Program-made: the position numbers and the translations under genes
In this document: piece by piece, positions 35,980-45,191 of the stretch
Layout of the letters: each line of letters opens with the position of its first letter
Position numbering within the stretch: position 1 is the stretch's first letter
The notes under the pieces: generated by a model
Database searches by the model: none
What the model saw: only the letters and a program-made list of their open reading frames with translations
What the model was told of the DNA's origin: nothing
Source of the DNA: Novosphingobium sp. PhB165
GTDB taxonomy: Bacteria; Pseudomonadota; Alphaproteobacteria; Sphingomonadales; Sphingomonadaceae
Length of the DNA: 64,000 nt
Assembly: GCF_004341845.1 (NCBI RefSeq)
Contig: NZ_SLVB01000004.1
Span: forward strand, 496,001-560,000
Direction of reading: 5' to 3'

Positions 35980-36999
35980 ATGGCCGCCACCAATAAGACC
36001 TCTGCGCTGATGGCGCGGGGATGCGAATTTCTCGGCAGCGAATATGCGATCCTGTGCGGCGCCATGTCCTGGGTGTCCGAACGCAATCTGGTTTCGGCGA
36101 TCAGCAATGCCGGCGGTTTCGGCGTGATCGCCTGCGGGGCGATGAACCCGGATCTTCTCGACAAGGAGATCGCGGCCACGCGCGCCCTGACCGACAAGCC
36201 CTTCGGTGTCAACCTCATCACCATGCACCCGCAGCTGTTCGACCTGATCGAGGTCTGCGCGGCGCACAAGGTCAGCCATGTTGTGCTCGCGGGCGGCATT
36301 CCGCCCAAGGGCAGCGTGGAAGCGATCAAGGCATCGGGCGCCAAGGTGATCTGCTTCGCGCCGACGCTGGCGCTGGGCAAGAAGCTGCTGCGCTCCGGCG
36401 CGGACGCGCTGGTGATCGAGGGCATGGAAGCCGGTGGCCACATCGGCCCGGTCTCGACCTCGGTGCTGGCGCAGGAAATCCTGCCCGCGCTCGCCGGCGA
36501 TCACCTCGTCTTCGTGGCGGGCGGCATCGGCCGGGGCGAGGCGATGGCCGGCTATCTCGAAATGGGCGCGGCGGGCGTGCAACTCGGCACCCGTTTTGCC
36601 TGCGCCACCGAATCGATCGCGCATCCGGACTTCAAGAAGGCCTTCTTCCGCGCTTCGGCCCGCGATGCCGTGGCGTCGGTGCAGGTCGATCCGCGCCTGC
36701 CGGTGATCCCGGTGCGCGCGCTGAAGAACAAGGGCACCGAGGAATTCACCGCCAAGCAGATCGAAGTGGCGCGCCTGCTGGACGCCGGTGAGGTCGACAT
36801 GGGTGAGGCCCAGCTCAAGATCGAGCACTTCTGGGCCGGTGCCCTGCGCCGCGCGGTGATCGACGGCGACGTGGAGAACGGCTCGATCATGGCGGGCCAG
36901 TCGGTCGGCATGGTCAGCAAGGAAGAGCCGGTGACGGACATCATCGCCGCGCTCATGGCCGAATCCGAGACCGCGCTTTCCAACCGCGCTGCGGCCTGA
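35980..36999 (+). CDS. Nitronate monooxygenase (2-nitropropane dioxygenase) family
   Basis: About 339 residues of the FMN TIM-barrel family that oxidises alkyl nitronates. Visible: [55 protein letters not shown], the FMN-phosphate region [16 protein letters not shown] and [33 protein letters not shown] 35980 has GGGAG five bases before it; ATGs at 35959 and 35968 are alternatives. It is 10 bases upstream of purU and probably cotranscribed. Confidence 0.92.
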   Translation: MAATNKTSALMARGCEFLGSEYAILCGAMSWVSERNLVSAISNAGGFGVIACGAMNPDLLDKEIAATRALTDKPFGVNLITMHPQLFDLIEVCAAHKVSHVVLAGGIPPKGSVEAIKASGAKVICFAPTLALGKKLLRSGADALVIEGMEAGGHIGPVSTSVLAQEILPALAGDHLVFVAGGIGRGEAMAGYLEMGAAGVQLGTRFACATESIAHPDFKKAFFRASARDAVASVQVDPRLPVIPVRALKNKGTEEFTAKQIEVARLLDAGEVDMGEAQLKIEHFWAGALRRAVIDGDVENGSIMAGQSVGMVSKEEPVTDIIAALMAESETALSNRAAA

Positions 37000-37009
37000 G
37001 GATCGACCC

Positions 37010-37864
37010 ATGGCAGAACCGCTGATCCTCGCGCTGTCCTGCGCCGATCGCCCGGGCATCGTTGCCCGGGTGACCGGCTACCTCGCGCAAGCGGGGGGCA
37101 ACATCATCGAGGCGCAGCAGTTCAACGACCTGGATGAAGACAAGTTCTTCATGCGGGTGGCCTTCGATCCCGGTTCGGCCGATCGCGAGGAAGTGCGCGA
37201 GGGCTTCGGCCCCATCGCGCACGAATACGGCATGGCCTGGTCGATGACCCGCCGCGACCGGCCGCGCCGCGTGCTGCTGATGGTCAGCAAGTTCGATCAC
37301 TGCCTGGCCGACCTGCTCTACCGCCTGCGCATCGGCGAGCTGCCGATGGACGTGGTGGGCATCGTCTCCAACCACCCGCGCGAGGCGATCGATTCGGCGA
37401 TGATCGGCGACTTGCCGTTCCACTATTTGCCGGTCAGCAAGGACAACAAGTCCGCGCAGGAAGCGCAGGTCCGCGCGCTGGTGGACGAGACGCGCGCCGA
37501 ACTGGTGGTGCTGGCGCGCTATATGCAGATCCTCTCGGACGAGATGGCGGCGTTCCTTTCGGGCCGCTGCATCAACATCCATCACTCGTTCCTGCCGGGC
37601 TTCAAGGGTGCCAAGCCCTATCATCAGGCGCATGCGCGCGGGGTGAAGATGATCGGCGCCACGGCGCATTATGTCACGGCAGACCTCGACGAAGGGCCGA
37701 TCATCCATCAGGATGTGGAAGCGGTGACTCACGCCGACACGCCCGAGGACATGGTGCGCAAGGGCCGTGACATCGAACGGCGCGTGCTGGCAGAGGCCGT
37801 GCGGCTCCACCTTGAAGATCGCGTCCTGCTCAATGGCGCACGCACGGTGGTGTTCAGAGGATAG
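37010..37864 (+). CDS. purU: Formyltetrahydrofolate deformylase
   Basis: 284 residues; hydrolyses 10-formyl-THF to formate and THF, balancing one-carbon pools. An N-terminal ACT domain ([33 protein letters not shown]) is followed by the formyltransferase-like domain with [14 protein letters not shown] and the catalytic [20 protein letters not shown] (Asn, His) and [17 protein letters not shown] (Asp) motifs. It lies between the nitronate monooxygenase and a VOC protein with short gaps, suggesting one operon. Confidence 0.96.
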   Translation: MAEPLILALSCADRPGIVARVTGYLAQAGGNIIEAQQFNDLDEDKFFMRVAFDPGSADREEVREGFGPIAHEYGMAWSMTRRDRPRRVLLMVSKFDHCLADLLYRLRIGELPMDVVGIVSNHPREAIDSAMIGDLPFHYLPVSKDNKSAQEAQVRALVDETRAELVVLARYMQILSDEMAAFLSGRCINIHHSFLPGFKGAKPYHQAHARGVKMIGATAHYVTADLDEGPIIHQDVEAVTHADTPEDMVRKGRDIERRVLAEAVRLHLEDRVLLNGARTVVFRG

Positions 37865-37875
37865 GAGAGGTTGCA

Positions 37876-38280
37876 ATGCAGGTCAGCGGTATCGATCACG
37901 TCAATGTCCTGACCGAGGACCTTGAAGGCACCGCGCGGTTCTACGAGGACCTGCTGGGCCTGACGCGCAGCCCCAACTCGACGGTGGCCTCGCATATCGC
38001 CGGCTACTGGATGCGCGATTCGGCGGGCAATGCCATCGTCCACCTTGTCGACCGCACGACGGCCCGGGAACGCTACGATGGCTATGTTCCGGGGCTGCCG
38101 ACCAATGCGCTCCACCACGTGGCGCTGCGCTGCACCGGCTTTGCCGAAATGCGCGCGCGGATAGAGGAGATGGGCGTGCCGCACCGGGCGATGGAGCATC
38201 CCTCGCTGGGTCTGGCGCAGATATTCCTGGTCGATCCCAACGCCGTGAATATCGAACTGAATTTCCCCGGCGCTGCCTAG
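37876..38280 (+). CDS. VOC-superfamily protein (glyoxalase-like)
   Basis: 134 residues with the paired beta-alpha-beta-beta-beta units of the vicinal oxygen chelate fold: IDHVNVLTEDLEGTARFYEDLLGL at the start, then LHHVALRCTGFAEMRARIEEMGVPHR and QIFLVDPNAVNIELNFPG. His (IDHV, LHHV) and Glu (NIELN) are the usual metal ligands. The substrate is unknown. AGGAGAGG precedes the ATG. Its stop codon overlaps that of a minus-strand gene remnant. Confidence 0.9.
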   Translation: MQVSGIDHVNVLTEDLEGTARFYEDLLGLTRSPNSTVASHIAGYWMRDSAGNAIVHLVDRTTARERYDGYVPGLPTNALHHVALRCTGFAEMRARIEEMGVPHRAMEHPSLGLAQIFLVDPNAVNIELNFPGAA

Positions 38281-38420
38281 GCGGCTGGTGGAGTTGGCTG
38301 CCAGCACCCGGCCAACTGGGCGAATGCGGCATCCACCCAGTGCGCGAGTGGCGTTCCTGCGTTGGTCCTGAGCTGAAGGCGCCCGTTGTAGGGCGCGGCG
38401 CTGGCTTCCGGGTCGCCCCG
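38277..38420 (-). pseudogene. C-terminal remnant of a gene cut by repeats
   Basis: On the minus strand one frame reads like real protein, beginning GDPEASAAPYNGRLQLRTNA and ending LAGCWQPTPPAA, for about 46 residues and stops at 38277, overlapping the stop of the VOC gene. Upstream the frame ends at a TGA (38421-38423) immediately beside a palindromic repeat and a GGGAGA run, with no start codon. It looks like the 3' end of a lost gene; I cannot name the family. Confidence 0.4.
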
Positions 38421-38433
38421 TCATCTCCTTCAC

Positions 38434-38511
38434 CCGCTCAGGCTGAGCTTGTCGAAGCCCCTGCGGGCGAGGCGCGAGGTGTCCATCCTTCGACAAGCTC
38501 AGGATGAGCGG
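38434..38511. repeat. TCGACAAGCTCAG-family palindromic repeat, copy 4
   Basis: CCGCTCAGGCTGAGCTTGTCGAAGC faces CCTTCGACAAGCTCAGGATGAGCGG around a GCGGGCGAGGCGCGAGG loop. Confidence 0.88.
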
Positions 38512-38518
38512 AGTGGGT

Positions 38519-38560
38519 GGGGAGAGGGAGAGGGAGAGGGAGAGGGAGAGGGAGAGAGAG
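38519..38560. repeat. GGGAGA microsatellite
   Basis: About six tandem GGGAGA units ending in GAGAGAG, on the plus strand, directly after the palindromic repeat. Such a tract can change length by slippage. Confidence 0.9.
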
Positions 38561-38586
38561 TCTCACCGTACTCCGCGAAGCGTCCC

Positions 38587-39042
38587 CTAATCCCCGGCGA
38601 TGAAGCGTGCCCAGACGGGCGCGTCGTTGTGGGAATTCGTCTCCGGCTCCCACTGGACGCGCATCAGGTCGCGGGCCTCGGTTTCTGGCATGCCCCGCGT
38701 GCGGTTCCAGCGATAGAGAAAGGCGGAAACCCGCCAGTTGAAGATGCAATGGACGTGCACCGGCACCTCTCCCGCGTCTGCCATCGCAGCTTCGAAGGCA
38801 GCGAAGTGACTCTCGCCCGGCGCGTCGAAGGGGACCGGAATGTGCACGTAATCGATCCCGACTGCCGCCAGCTCGGCCGCCTCGCCGGGCAGGGCATCGG
38901 GATGGTCGGCCAGCGCAAGGTTGATCACCCGCCGCACGCCCAGCGCGGCCAACCGGCCCGGATCACCCTCGACCAGCTTGCCCGATGTGGTGAGGCGCGC
39001 GTCGATGCGCTGCCAGCAGGCGATGTCCTTGGGGTCGTCCAT
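38587..39042 (-). CDS. Protein tyrosine phosphatase-like (DUF442-type) protein
   Basis: 151 residues. RLTTSGKLVEGDPGRLAALGVRRVINLAL resembles the N-terminus of BLH/DUF442 phosphatases, and the presumed active-site loop is VHVHCIFNWRVSAFLYRW: a cysteine and arginine separated by four residues, rather than the five of classical tyrosine phosphatases, as in other members of this subgroup. Substrate unknown. It is divergent from the dienelactone hydrolase-like gene. Confidence 0.78.
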   Translation of the reverse strand: MDDPKDIACWQRIDARLTTSGKLVEGDPGRLAALGVRRVINLALADHPDALPGEAAELAAVGIDYVHIPVPFDAPGESHFAAFEAAMADAGEVPVHVHCIFNWRVSAFLYRWNRTRGMPETEARDLMRVQWEPETNSHNDAPVWARFIAGD

Positions 39043-39153
39043 CGATTCCGTGCCTTTCGTGAAGGAGGGGACTCGCCATGCGTCATGATGGTCGCTAGCC
39101 TGAATTCCATCCCGAAAACAACTGCGGCCGGGTAACTATGGAGCATCCGTTCG

Positions 39154-40032
39154 ATGTGTGACGACTTCACCGCTCTGGCCGAAGACGAGAACCTGAAACG
39201 CCGCGGGCTCGACCGCCGCACGTTTGCCGCGCTGGGCGCCAGCGCCGCGCTGGCCGGGTGCACGGGGGGCAGCATCCTGCCCAAGACCGGCGGCAGCGGC
39301 GTCAAGGAGAAGATGGTTTCGATCACCACCACCGACGGTGTGGCCGACGCTTTCTTCGTCCATCCCGGCAAGGGCGCGCATCCCGGGATCATCATGTGGC
39401 CCGACATTGCCGGCCTGCGCGAGGCGATGAAGATCATGGCCCGCACGCTCGCGGCAGAGGGCTACGCGGTGCTATGCGTGAACCCCTATTATCGCGGCGG
39501 CCCGGCCCCGACGTTCGAGAGCTTCTCGGACTACCGCACGCCTGAGGGGCAGGCCAAGGTCGCCCCGCTGCGCGCCGCGCTCAAGCCCGAGGCGATCACG
39601 CGCGATGCGCGGGCCTATGTCGCCTTCCTGCTGGGCGATCCGGCGGTCGACACCAAGCGCGGCATCGGCAGCAACGGCTATTGCATGGGCGGCCCCTTCA
39701 CCGTGCGCGCCGCCGCTGCCGAGCCGGACCATGTGCGCGCCGCCGCCTCGCTCCACGGCGCCGGGCTGGTCACGGCCGATCCCGACAGCCCGCACCGCCT
39801 GATCGCAAAGACGCAGGCCTCGTTCCTCTTCGCCATCGCCCGCAACGACGATGCCAGCCAGCCCAACCAGAAGACCGACCTGAAACAGGCCGCCGAGGCT
39901 GCGAACCGCGCTGCCGAAGTGGAGGTCTATCCCGCCGACCATGGCTGGTGCGTGCCCGATTCCCCCTCGTGGGACCCGGACGCGGCGGACAAGGCGTGGC
40001 AGCGGATGCTGGCGCTCTACGCGACGCTGTAA
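39154..40032 (+). CDS. Dienelactone hydrolase-family lipoprotein
   Basis: 292 residues. The N-terminus has a twin-arginine-like signal with a lipobox, [17 protein letters not shown], so it is probably exported folded and lipid-anchored. The alpha/beta hydrolase domain has the family's cysteine nucleophile in [15 protein letters not shown] and the histidine in [12 protein letters not shown], with an aspartate between (ARNDDAS). Dienelactone hydrolase itself acts in chloroaromatic degradation, but the exported form here has no such neighbours. Confidence 0.9.
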   Translation: MCDDFTALAEDENLKRRGLDRRTFAALGASAALAGCTGGSILPKTGGSGVKEKMVSITTTDGVADAFFVHPGKGAHPGIIMWPDIAGLREAMKIMARTLAAEGYAVLCVNPYYRGGPAPTFESFSDYRTPEGQAKVAPLRAALKPEAITRDARAYVAFLLGDPAVDTKRGIGSNGYCMGGPFTVRAAAAEPDHVRAAASLHGAGLVTADPDSPHRLIAKTQASFLFAIARNDDASQPNQKTDLKQAAEAANRAAEVEVYPADHGWCVPDSPSWDPDAADKAWQRMLALYATL

Positions 40033-40105
40033 ACCGCTCCGAGACAGGAAGGGATACTGGAAAGCGGGGGCCGCTTCTCCCATATTCGGGCGCAAGGAGA
40101 AGCCG

Positions 40106-40510
40106 ATGACCGACAAGATCCATCTCACCGAAGAACAATGGCGCGAAAAGCTGAGCCCCGAGCAGTACCAGGTGCTGCGCCAGTCCGGGACCGAGCGCGC
40201 CTTCACCGGCAAATACGAAAGCAACAAGGCAGAGGGCATGTACTTCTGCGCCGGCTGCGGGGCGCCGCTGTTCTCGTCGGAAACCAAGTACAATTCGGGC
40301 TCGGGCTGGCCGAGCTACACCGCGCCCGTCAACGCCGAGGCGGTTGACGAGCACCGGGACGTGTCGCACGGCATGGTCCGTACCGAAGTGCGCTGCGCCA
40401 AGTGCGAAGGCCACCTTGGTCACATGTTCCCGGATGGTCCCGGGCCCTCGGGCCTGCGCTACTGCATCAACAGTGCCTCGCTGGACTTCAAGCCCGAGGA
40501 TGAGGGCTGA
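40106..40510 (+). CDS. msrB: Peptide-methionine (R)-S-oxide reductase
   Basis: 134 residues starting [16 protein letters not shown], preceded by AAGGAGA. It reduces methionine-R-sulfoxide in proteins. Two CxxC zinc pairs (FCAGCGAPL and RCAKCEGHL), [10 protein letters not shown], and the catalytic cysteine in [11 protein letters not shown] are all present. The resolving cysteine position could be one of the N-terminal ones. It probably follows the hydrolase gene in one transcript. Confidence 0.97.
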   Translation: MTDKIHLTEEQWREKLSPEQYQVLRQSGTERAFTGKYESNKAEGMYFCAGCGAPLFSSETKYNSGSGWPSYTAPVNAEAVDEHRDVSHGMVRTEVRCAKCEGHLGHMFPDGPGPSGLRYCINSASLDFKPEDEG

Positions 40511-40593
40511 GGTTTTGGGGTGTTGCGGGGGAGCGGCTGAAACTGGCACGCCCCATGGCAGCAATGCGGTAGATACGGTGGACCAATAGCACC

Positions 40594-40678
40594 TCGTCGC
40601 CCCCGCGAAGGCGGGGGCCCCGCTGCCTTTTCGCTACGCCTCAAGAAAAGCGGGGTCCCCGCCTGCGCGGGGACGACG
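40594..40678. repeat. REP-like palindromic element, copy 5
   Basis: CGTCGCCCCCGCGAAGGCGGGG faces CCCCGCCTGCGCGGGGACGACG, with one base changed in the right core. Confidence 0.9.
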
Positions 40679-40728
40679 CGGTTTTGTTTCGCAAGAAGGG
40701 TGCGGGCGCATTCAGCCTCACGCCCAAA

Positions 40729-40760
40729 CAAAAAAGGGACCGGAAATCCGGTCCCTTTCT
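40729..40760 (-). terminator. Intrinsic terminator of the penicillin-binding protein gene
   Basis: AAAGGGACCGG and CCGGTCCCTTT (40733-40743, 40748-40758) form an 11-bp stem; on the minus strand it is followed by TTTTTTGTTTG. Located 17 bases past the stop codon. Confidence 0.92.
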
Positions 40761-40774
40761 CGTATCGATCGGCC

Positions 40775-43030
40775 TCAGACGCCCGGTGTACGCACCGGAG
40801 AGGGCGTTCGGGTCGCGCTGGGCCGCGCGGCGCCGGATCCCTGTCCGCCGCGTGCGCTGTCATCCGGCGCGGGGCGGCCGGTGGCGCGGCTGAGGAAGTC
40901 ATCGTTGGCGGCCGGCGGAGCGCCGCCCCCCGGTGCGCGCGGCGCGCGCTCGGGCGGTGAGCCCGGCGCCGCTCCCGGAGCGGCAGCGCCGCCGGGGCCG
41001 TAGTCCGGCATCTGCGGCGTGCCCGGACCGGGGCCGGGGCCGACGGTGCCGTCTTCGTAGCGCGGCTGGCCGTCGCCCTGATCGTTCGCGCCGGGGTGCA
41101 CCACATTGCCGTTCTCGTCGACGTAATAGTAGTCGTCCGGGCTGCCTTGCAGGGCCTCGTCGTCGGGTTCCAGCTGCCATTCGGGCAGCTTGACCTCGGT
41201 CTGGAACTGCTCGACCGGGCGGCCGGCGACGGCGACCTTCATGTAATCGGCAAAGGCGCGCGCCGGGGCGTGGCCGCCGGAGAGGCCGGGAACCGGGTGG
41301 GCATCGTCGCGGCCCATCCATACGCCGGTGGTGATGCCGCTGGAGAAGCCGAGGAACCAGCCGTCCTTGTTCGAGCTGGTGGTGCCGGTCTTGCCTGCGA
41401 CCGGACGGCCGATCTGCGCGGCGCGGCCGGTGCCGGTGGCAACGGTGGTCTGCAGCAGGTCGGTAATGCCGGCAGCGACGTTCGGCGGCACGAGGACCTG
41501 ACCGCGCACCGACTTGTGCTCGTAGAGCACCTGGCCGGACGTGGTGGTGACCTTGACGATACCATAAGGCTCGACCGAGGTGCCGCCTGCCGAGATCGCT
41601 GCGAAAGCGCGCGTCATGTCGATCACGCGCACTTCCGACGTGCCAAGCACCATCGCGGGCTTGGTGTTGATCGGGGTGCTGATGCCGAAGCGGCGCGCCA
41701 TCGAGGCGACGGTGCCGAAGCCCACTTCGTTGCCGAGCTGCGCGGCCACCGTGTTCTTCGAATAGGCGAAGGCGGTGCGCACGTCGATCTGGCCGGCGAA
41801 GTTGCGGCCGTCGTTCTGCGGGCTCCATCCGTCGATGGTGACGGGTTCGTCCATCACCCGGTCGTCGGGCGTGTAGCCGGCTTCCAGCGCGGAAAGGTAG
41901 ACGAACAGCTTCCACGCAGAGCCGGGCTGGCGCACGGCATTGGTGGCGCGGTTATAGTTCGAATTCACGTAGTCGGTGCCGCCGACCATGGCCAGGACGG
42001 CACCGTCGCGGTCAAGGCTGACCAGCGCGCCCTGTGCGCCCTGCGGCGCATTGGCGGCGATCGAGCTGGTCGCGGCCTGCTGCATCTTCGGGTCGAGCGT
42101 GGTCCAGACCTCGATCGGCTCGTTGGTATCGGGCAGCAGCGTGTCGAGCTGGGGGAGGGCCCAGTCGGTGAAGTAGCGGACCGAGTTCTGGCCCTTTTCA
42201 TGGTTCACGGCGACATCGGCGATGTCCGCCTTGTCGGCCTCTTCCTGCGTGATCGCGCCGTTCTTGACCATCAGGCCCAGCACGACTTCGCCGCGACCCT
42301 TGGCCGCATCGAGGTCCGCCGTGGGCGAATAGTTCGAAGGCGCCTTCACCAGACCGGCGATGATCGCGGCCTCGGCGGTCGAGAGTTCGGTGGCCGGGTG
42401 GCCGAAGAACTTGCGGCTGGCCGCGTCGATGCCATAGGCGCCGCCGCCGAAATAGACCTTGTTGAGGTAGAGTTCGAGGATCTGGTCCTTGGTGAACTTG
42501 CGCTCCAGCGCCAGCGCCAGCACGGCTTCGCGCACCTTGCGGCCCATCGAGCGGCTGTTGTTCAGGAACACGTTGCGCGCGAGCTGCTGGGTGATCGTGG
42601 AGGTCGCCTTGGCGCGGCCGCCGGTGGTCAGCGAGACATAGACCGCGCGGACAAGGCCGAGCGCGTCGACACCGACGTGATCGCGGAAGCGGCGGTCCTC
42701 AACCGAAACCATGGCGCCGCGCATGACGGGCGGAATCTCGTTATAGGACAGCCACTTGCCATAGCTCGGCCCGAGCGAGACGAGTTCGCTGCCATCGCGC
42801 GCACGCACGACGATCATCTGGCCGTTCTGGCTGCTCTTGAGGGCGTCGAAAGCGGGCAACTGGCTCATCGTCACGGCAACGGCGGTGCCGATGCCGATGG
42901 CGGCCAGCAACGTCAGCGCTCCCCCCCACACGAGCACGCGCCGCACGAGGCGACCGAAGAACGACGATTCTTTCGGATTCGAGGAGGAGGGCCCGCCGGA
43001 CGAGCGGCTCCGGCCGGTATTCTTGGCCAT
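40775..43030 (-). CDS. Class A penicillin-binding protein (PBP1A-type)
   Basis: 751 residues; polymerises and crosslinks peptidoglycan. One N-terminal membrane segment (VLVWGGALTLLAAIGIGTAVAV), then the GT51 transglycosylase with VEDRRFRDHVGVDALGLVRA, STITQQLARNVFL and LYLNKVYFGGGAYGIDAA, then the transpeptidase with SxxK in RQPGSAWKLF, SxN-like YSKNTVAA and KTGTT. The C-terminal 110 residues are Pro/Gly/Ala/Asp-rich and disordered (GPGPGPGTPQMPD). Stand-alone gene divergent from the YciI gene. Confidence 0.95.
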   Translation of the reverse strand: MAKNTGRSRSSGGPSSSNPKESSFFGRLVRRVLVWGGALTLLAAIGIGTAVAVTMSQLPAFDALKSSQNGQMIVVRARDGSELVSLGPSYGKWLSYNEIPPVMRGAMVSVEDRRFRDHVGVDALGLVRAVYVSLTTGGRAKATSTITQQLARNVFLNNSRSMGRKVREAVLALALERKFTKDQILELYLNKVYFGGGAYGIDAASRKFFGHPATELSTAEAAIIAGLVKAPSNYSPTADLDAAKGRGEVVLGLMVKNGAITQEEADKADIADVAVNHEKGQNSVRYFTDWALPQLDTLLPDTNEPIEVWTTLDPKMQQAATSSIAANAPQGAQGALVSLDRDGAVLAMVGGTDYVNSNYNRATNAVRQPGSAWKLFVYLSALEAGYTPDDRVMDEPVTIDGWSPQNDGRNFAGQIDVRTAFAYSKNTVAAQLGNEVGFGTVASMARRFGISTPINTKPAMVLGTSEVRVIDMTRAFAAISAGGTSVEPYGIVKVTTTSGQVLYEHKSVRGQVLVPPNVAAGITDLLQTTVATGTGRAAQIGRPVAGKTGTTSSNKDGWFLGFSSGITTGVWMGRDDAHPVPGLSGGHAPARAFADYMKVAVAGRPVEQFQTEVKLPEWQLEPDDEALQGSPDDYYYVDENGNVVHPGANDQGDGQPRYEDGTVGPGPGPGTPQMPDYGPGGAAAPGAAPGSPPERAPRAPGGGAPPAANDDFLSRATGRPAPDDSARGGQGSGAARPSATRTPSPVRTPGV

Positions 43031-43205
43031 TTTCTAGGTGCAGATCCCTTATGTGGACCGGGCGGTCCGAGCGCTCTCTACCCCATGGACGCGGGTTTTG
43101 TAACCCGAGGTTAACGGGGCGCGTTCCGATTTCCTGGGGATGCCTTGGAACGCCCGGATTCCGTGGCGCTGGAACTGCGCAGCGGCCGGTGGCAGAAGGG
43201 CGCGC

Positions 43206-43508
43206 ATGGCTCATTATCTGCTCACCTATCACCTCGCCGCCGACTATCTCGACCGGCGCCCGGAATTTCGCGGCGCGCATCTGGCGCTGGCCTGGGCCGC
43301 CGCCGAGCGCGGCGAACTGCTGCTGGGCGGCGCTATCGAGGATCCGGTCGATGCCGCCATGTTGCTGTTCGCAGGCGCGGGACCGGAAGCGGCCGAGGCA
43401 TTCGCCGCGGCCGATCCCTATGTGACGGAGGGGCTGGTGCAGCGCTGGACCGTGCGCCGCTGGAACACCGTGGTGGGTTCGCAGGCGGCGAATCCGGCCC
43501 ATCCATGA
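43206..43508 (+). CDS. YciI-like protein
   Basis: 100 residues of the YCII ferredoxin-like fold: MAHYLLTYHLAADYLDRRPEFRGAHL, ERGELLLGGAIEDPVDAAMLLF and AAADPYVTEGLVQRWTVRRWNTVV. The His in FRGAHL and Asp in ADPYV are the conserved pair. Function unknown. It overlaps the next gene by four bases (ATGA). A second YciI protein is in the his operon at 58812. Confidence 0.88.
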   Translation: MAHYLLTYHLAADYLDRRPEFRGAHLALAWAAAERGELLLGGAIEDPVDAAMLLFAGAGPEAAEAFAAADPYVTEGLVQRWTVRRWNTVVGSQAANPAHP

Positions 43509-43903
43509 GCGGTTCCATGAGCGCTTCCGCCGAACTCGCGATCCGCGCGCGCCGCGCCGCGTTCAACCGCGCCATTGCCGAGGGCGATGCCGCCGCGATC
43601 GGCCCGATTCTCGCGCGCGACTGCGTGATGGTGACCGGCACCGACAGCGCGGTGATCGCCGGACGCATGGGGCAAGTGAAAGTCTGGCGCCGCGAATTCG
43701 CTGCCGCAGGGCGCATGGTCTATGTGCGCACGCCGGAGCGGCTGGAGATATCGCCGGTCGAGCCCATCGCCATGGAGCATGGCCGCTGGCAGGGCCTCGA
43801 CGCTGCGGGCGCCATGGTCGCTTCGGGCAGCTATAGCGCCAAGTGGCGCGAACTCGGCGGCGAGTGGGTGATCGAGGCCGAGATCTTCCTGACGCTGGCT
43901 TAA
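43505..43903 (+). CDS. DUF4440/SnoaL-like protein
   Basis: 132 residues: RARRAAFNRAIAEGDAAAIGPILARDCVMVTGTDSAVIAGR at the N-terminus and SYSAKWRELGGEWVIEAEIFLTL at the end match the NTF2-like cone fold of DUF4440 proteins. No catalytic role can be assigned. It is coupled to the YciI gene by an ATGA overlap and ends in a four-base overlap with the converging gene. Confidence 0.85.
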   Translation: MSGSMSASAELAIRARRAAFNRAIAEGDAAAIGPILARDCVMVTGTDSAVIAGRMGQVKVWRREFAAAGRMVYVRTPERLEISPVEPIAMEHGRWQGLDAAGAMVASGSYSAKWRELGGEWVIEAEIFLTLA

Positions 43904-44475
43904 CTGGTGCCGTGCTCGGCGGCGGTCACGTCGTCCGCAGCGGCGCGGGCGCGGGCGGCGGCGGCCGAAGCGGCGTCCTGAACCGGCGGTCCGGCGGGCG
44001 CGGGCGCACGCATCTGCCGGTCGGGCGCATATTGAGGGGCGTATTGCGGTGAGGGCGCATAGGCCCGCCCACGCGGCGCGGCCTGCGCATAATTGCTGTC
44101 GTCCGATCCATCGTCGCTCTGCCAGTCCGGACCTTGCCAACCGTCTCCGCGCAGGATCACGATCTGGCCGGGAGCAGGGGCCGCGCGGAAGGCGGGACCG
44201 TCCGGCTGGGGCGCATAGGCGTATTCGTCGCCGTCGTTGCCTTCAAGCGGATAGCCTTCCTGATCGTTATAGACATGGCGCTCCGCCATCGCGCTGTCGC
44301 TGCGTGACCTGTCGGGACCGGCGTTGAACGCCACATAGCCCTGCGGTGCCGCATTGTCGTGCGGGGCGAACCGCTCGGTCAGTTGCCGCATGCCGCCCGC
44401 CGCCATGCCGCCAGCGACGAAGCCCGTACCCGTGCCTGCCACCAGCAGGAGAACCATCCACTTACCCGCACCCAT
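43900..44475 (-). CDS. Membrane-anchored Pro/Ala-rich protein, unknown
   Basis: 191 residues: one N-terminal hydrophobic segment (MGAGKWMVLLLVAGTGTGFVAGGMAAGG), then a soluble part low in complexity with YAYAPQPDGPAFRAAPAPGQ and PQYAPQYAPDRQMRAPAPAGPP and an alanine-rich end. One structured piece, GQIVILRGDGWQGPDWQSDD, stands out. No family recognised. Stop codon overlaps that of the DUF4440 gene tail to tail. Confidence 0.65.
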   Translation of the reverse strand: MGAGKWMVLLLVAGTGTGFVAGGMAAGGMRQLTERFAPHDNAAPQGYVAFNAGPDRSRSDSAMAERHVYNDQEGYPLEGNDGDEYAYAPQPDGPAFRAAPAPGQIVILRGDGWQGPDWQSDDGSDDSNYAQAAPRGRAYAPSPQYAPQYAPDRQMRAPAPAGPPVQDAASAAAARARAAADDVTAAEHGTS

Positions 44476-44666
44476 CGTCACTCACGTCCCGTATGATTCC
44501 GCCGCTTCCCGCGCGCCGCCTAGACAGTCTGCCCTGTCCGGTCGGTGAACGGAGGGCGGTGAACGGCGAAACGCGCATCTGCGTATTTCCCCGGAGGGTG
44601 CCGGTAACGATCCGGCAATCAGGATTATGAGACGGTTAAGCCATACCCATGAGGCTATTTTAGCAG

Positions 44667-45062
44667 ATGTACACGCGGCGCGATTCCTTTGCGATGACAC
44701 CCTGTTGGTACCGGGGTGTGCACCAGCCCGACGGCCGCCGCGAGCGCGAGGAGGACGGATCGATCCTCTGCACCTGCCGCCATTGCCGCAAGCAGATCCG
44801 ATCGCGAGAGGGCAAAGTCTGGAATCTGGCCGAGGGTCTGGATCTCGACGCGCTGGCCGCCTCCTGCATGTCGAGCCACTTCAGCGTGGTGGATGCGGCG
44901 GACGGCGTGGTGATCGCCCGCTACCCCCTGCCCGAAGGCAGCGACGAAGAGGCCATCGAGGCGCTGCGCGACCGGCTTTGCGCGCAGCACGGGATCGAGC
45001 CGGGCGGAGACCTTGAGGTCCGCCTTGTCAGCCACGCGGCGATCCTGGGCAAGCGGCATTGA
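44667..45062 (+). CDS. Small protein with zinc-finger-like cysteines
   Basis: 131 residues. Near residue 35 it has ILCTCRHCRKQIRSREGK, a CxCxxC cluster after an early cysteine (MTPCWYRG), suggesting a small metal-binding site. The remainder, LAEGLDLDALAASCMSSHFSVVDAADGVVIARYPLP, is soluble alpha/beta. Not recognised. The first methionine follows an AT-rich leader and a second (MTPCWYRG) is 10 codons later. Confidence 0.6.
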   Translation: MYTRRDSFAMTPCWYRGVHQPDGRREREEDGSILCTCRHCRKQIRSREGKVWNLAEGLDLDALAASCMSSHFSVVDAADGVVIARYPLPEGSDEEAIEALRDRLCAQHGIEPGGDLEVRLVSHAAILGKRH

Positions 45063-45110
45063 TGCCGCATTTCCGTTAGGGGCGAGGGCGCCGTCCCGAG
45101 CTGCGCGCAC

Positions 45111-45148
45111 GAAAAGGGCGCCGCCCCGGCCGGGGCGGCGCCCTTTTC
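45111..45148. terminator. Perfect 38-base palindrome between converging genes
   Basis: GAAAAGGGCGCCGCCCCGG is followed directly by its reverse complement, ending CCCTTTTC, so each strand has a GC stem with A/T flanks. It should act as a bidirectional intrinsic terminator for the genes ending at 45062 and 45192. Confidence 0.88.
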
Positions 45149-45191
45149 GTTTCATTCACCGCGACCGGGCCAAAGCCCGGCCGCCGCGAAA

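Noticed and set aside
41096..43114. 672-codon plus-strand frame opposite the penicillin-binding protein
   Set aside because: Antisense shadow; no motif, and the minus-strand protein has all PBP motifs.
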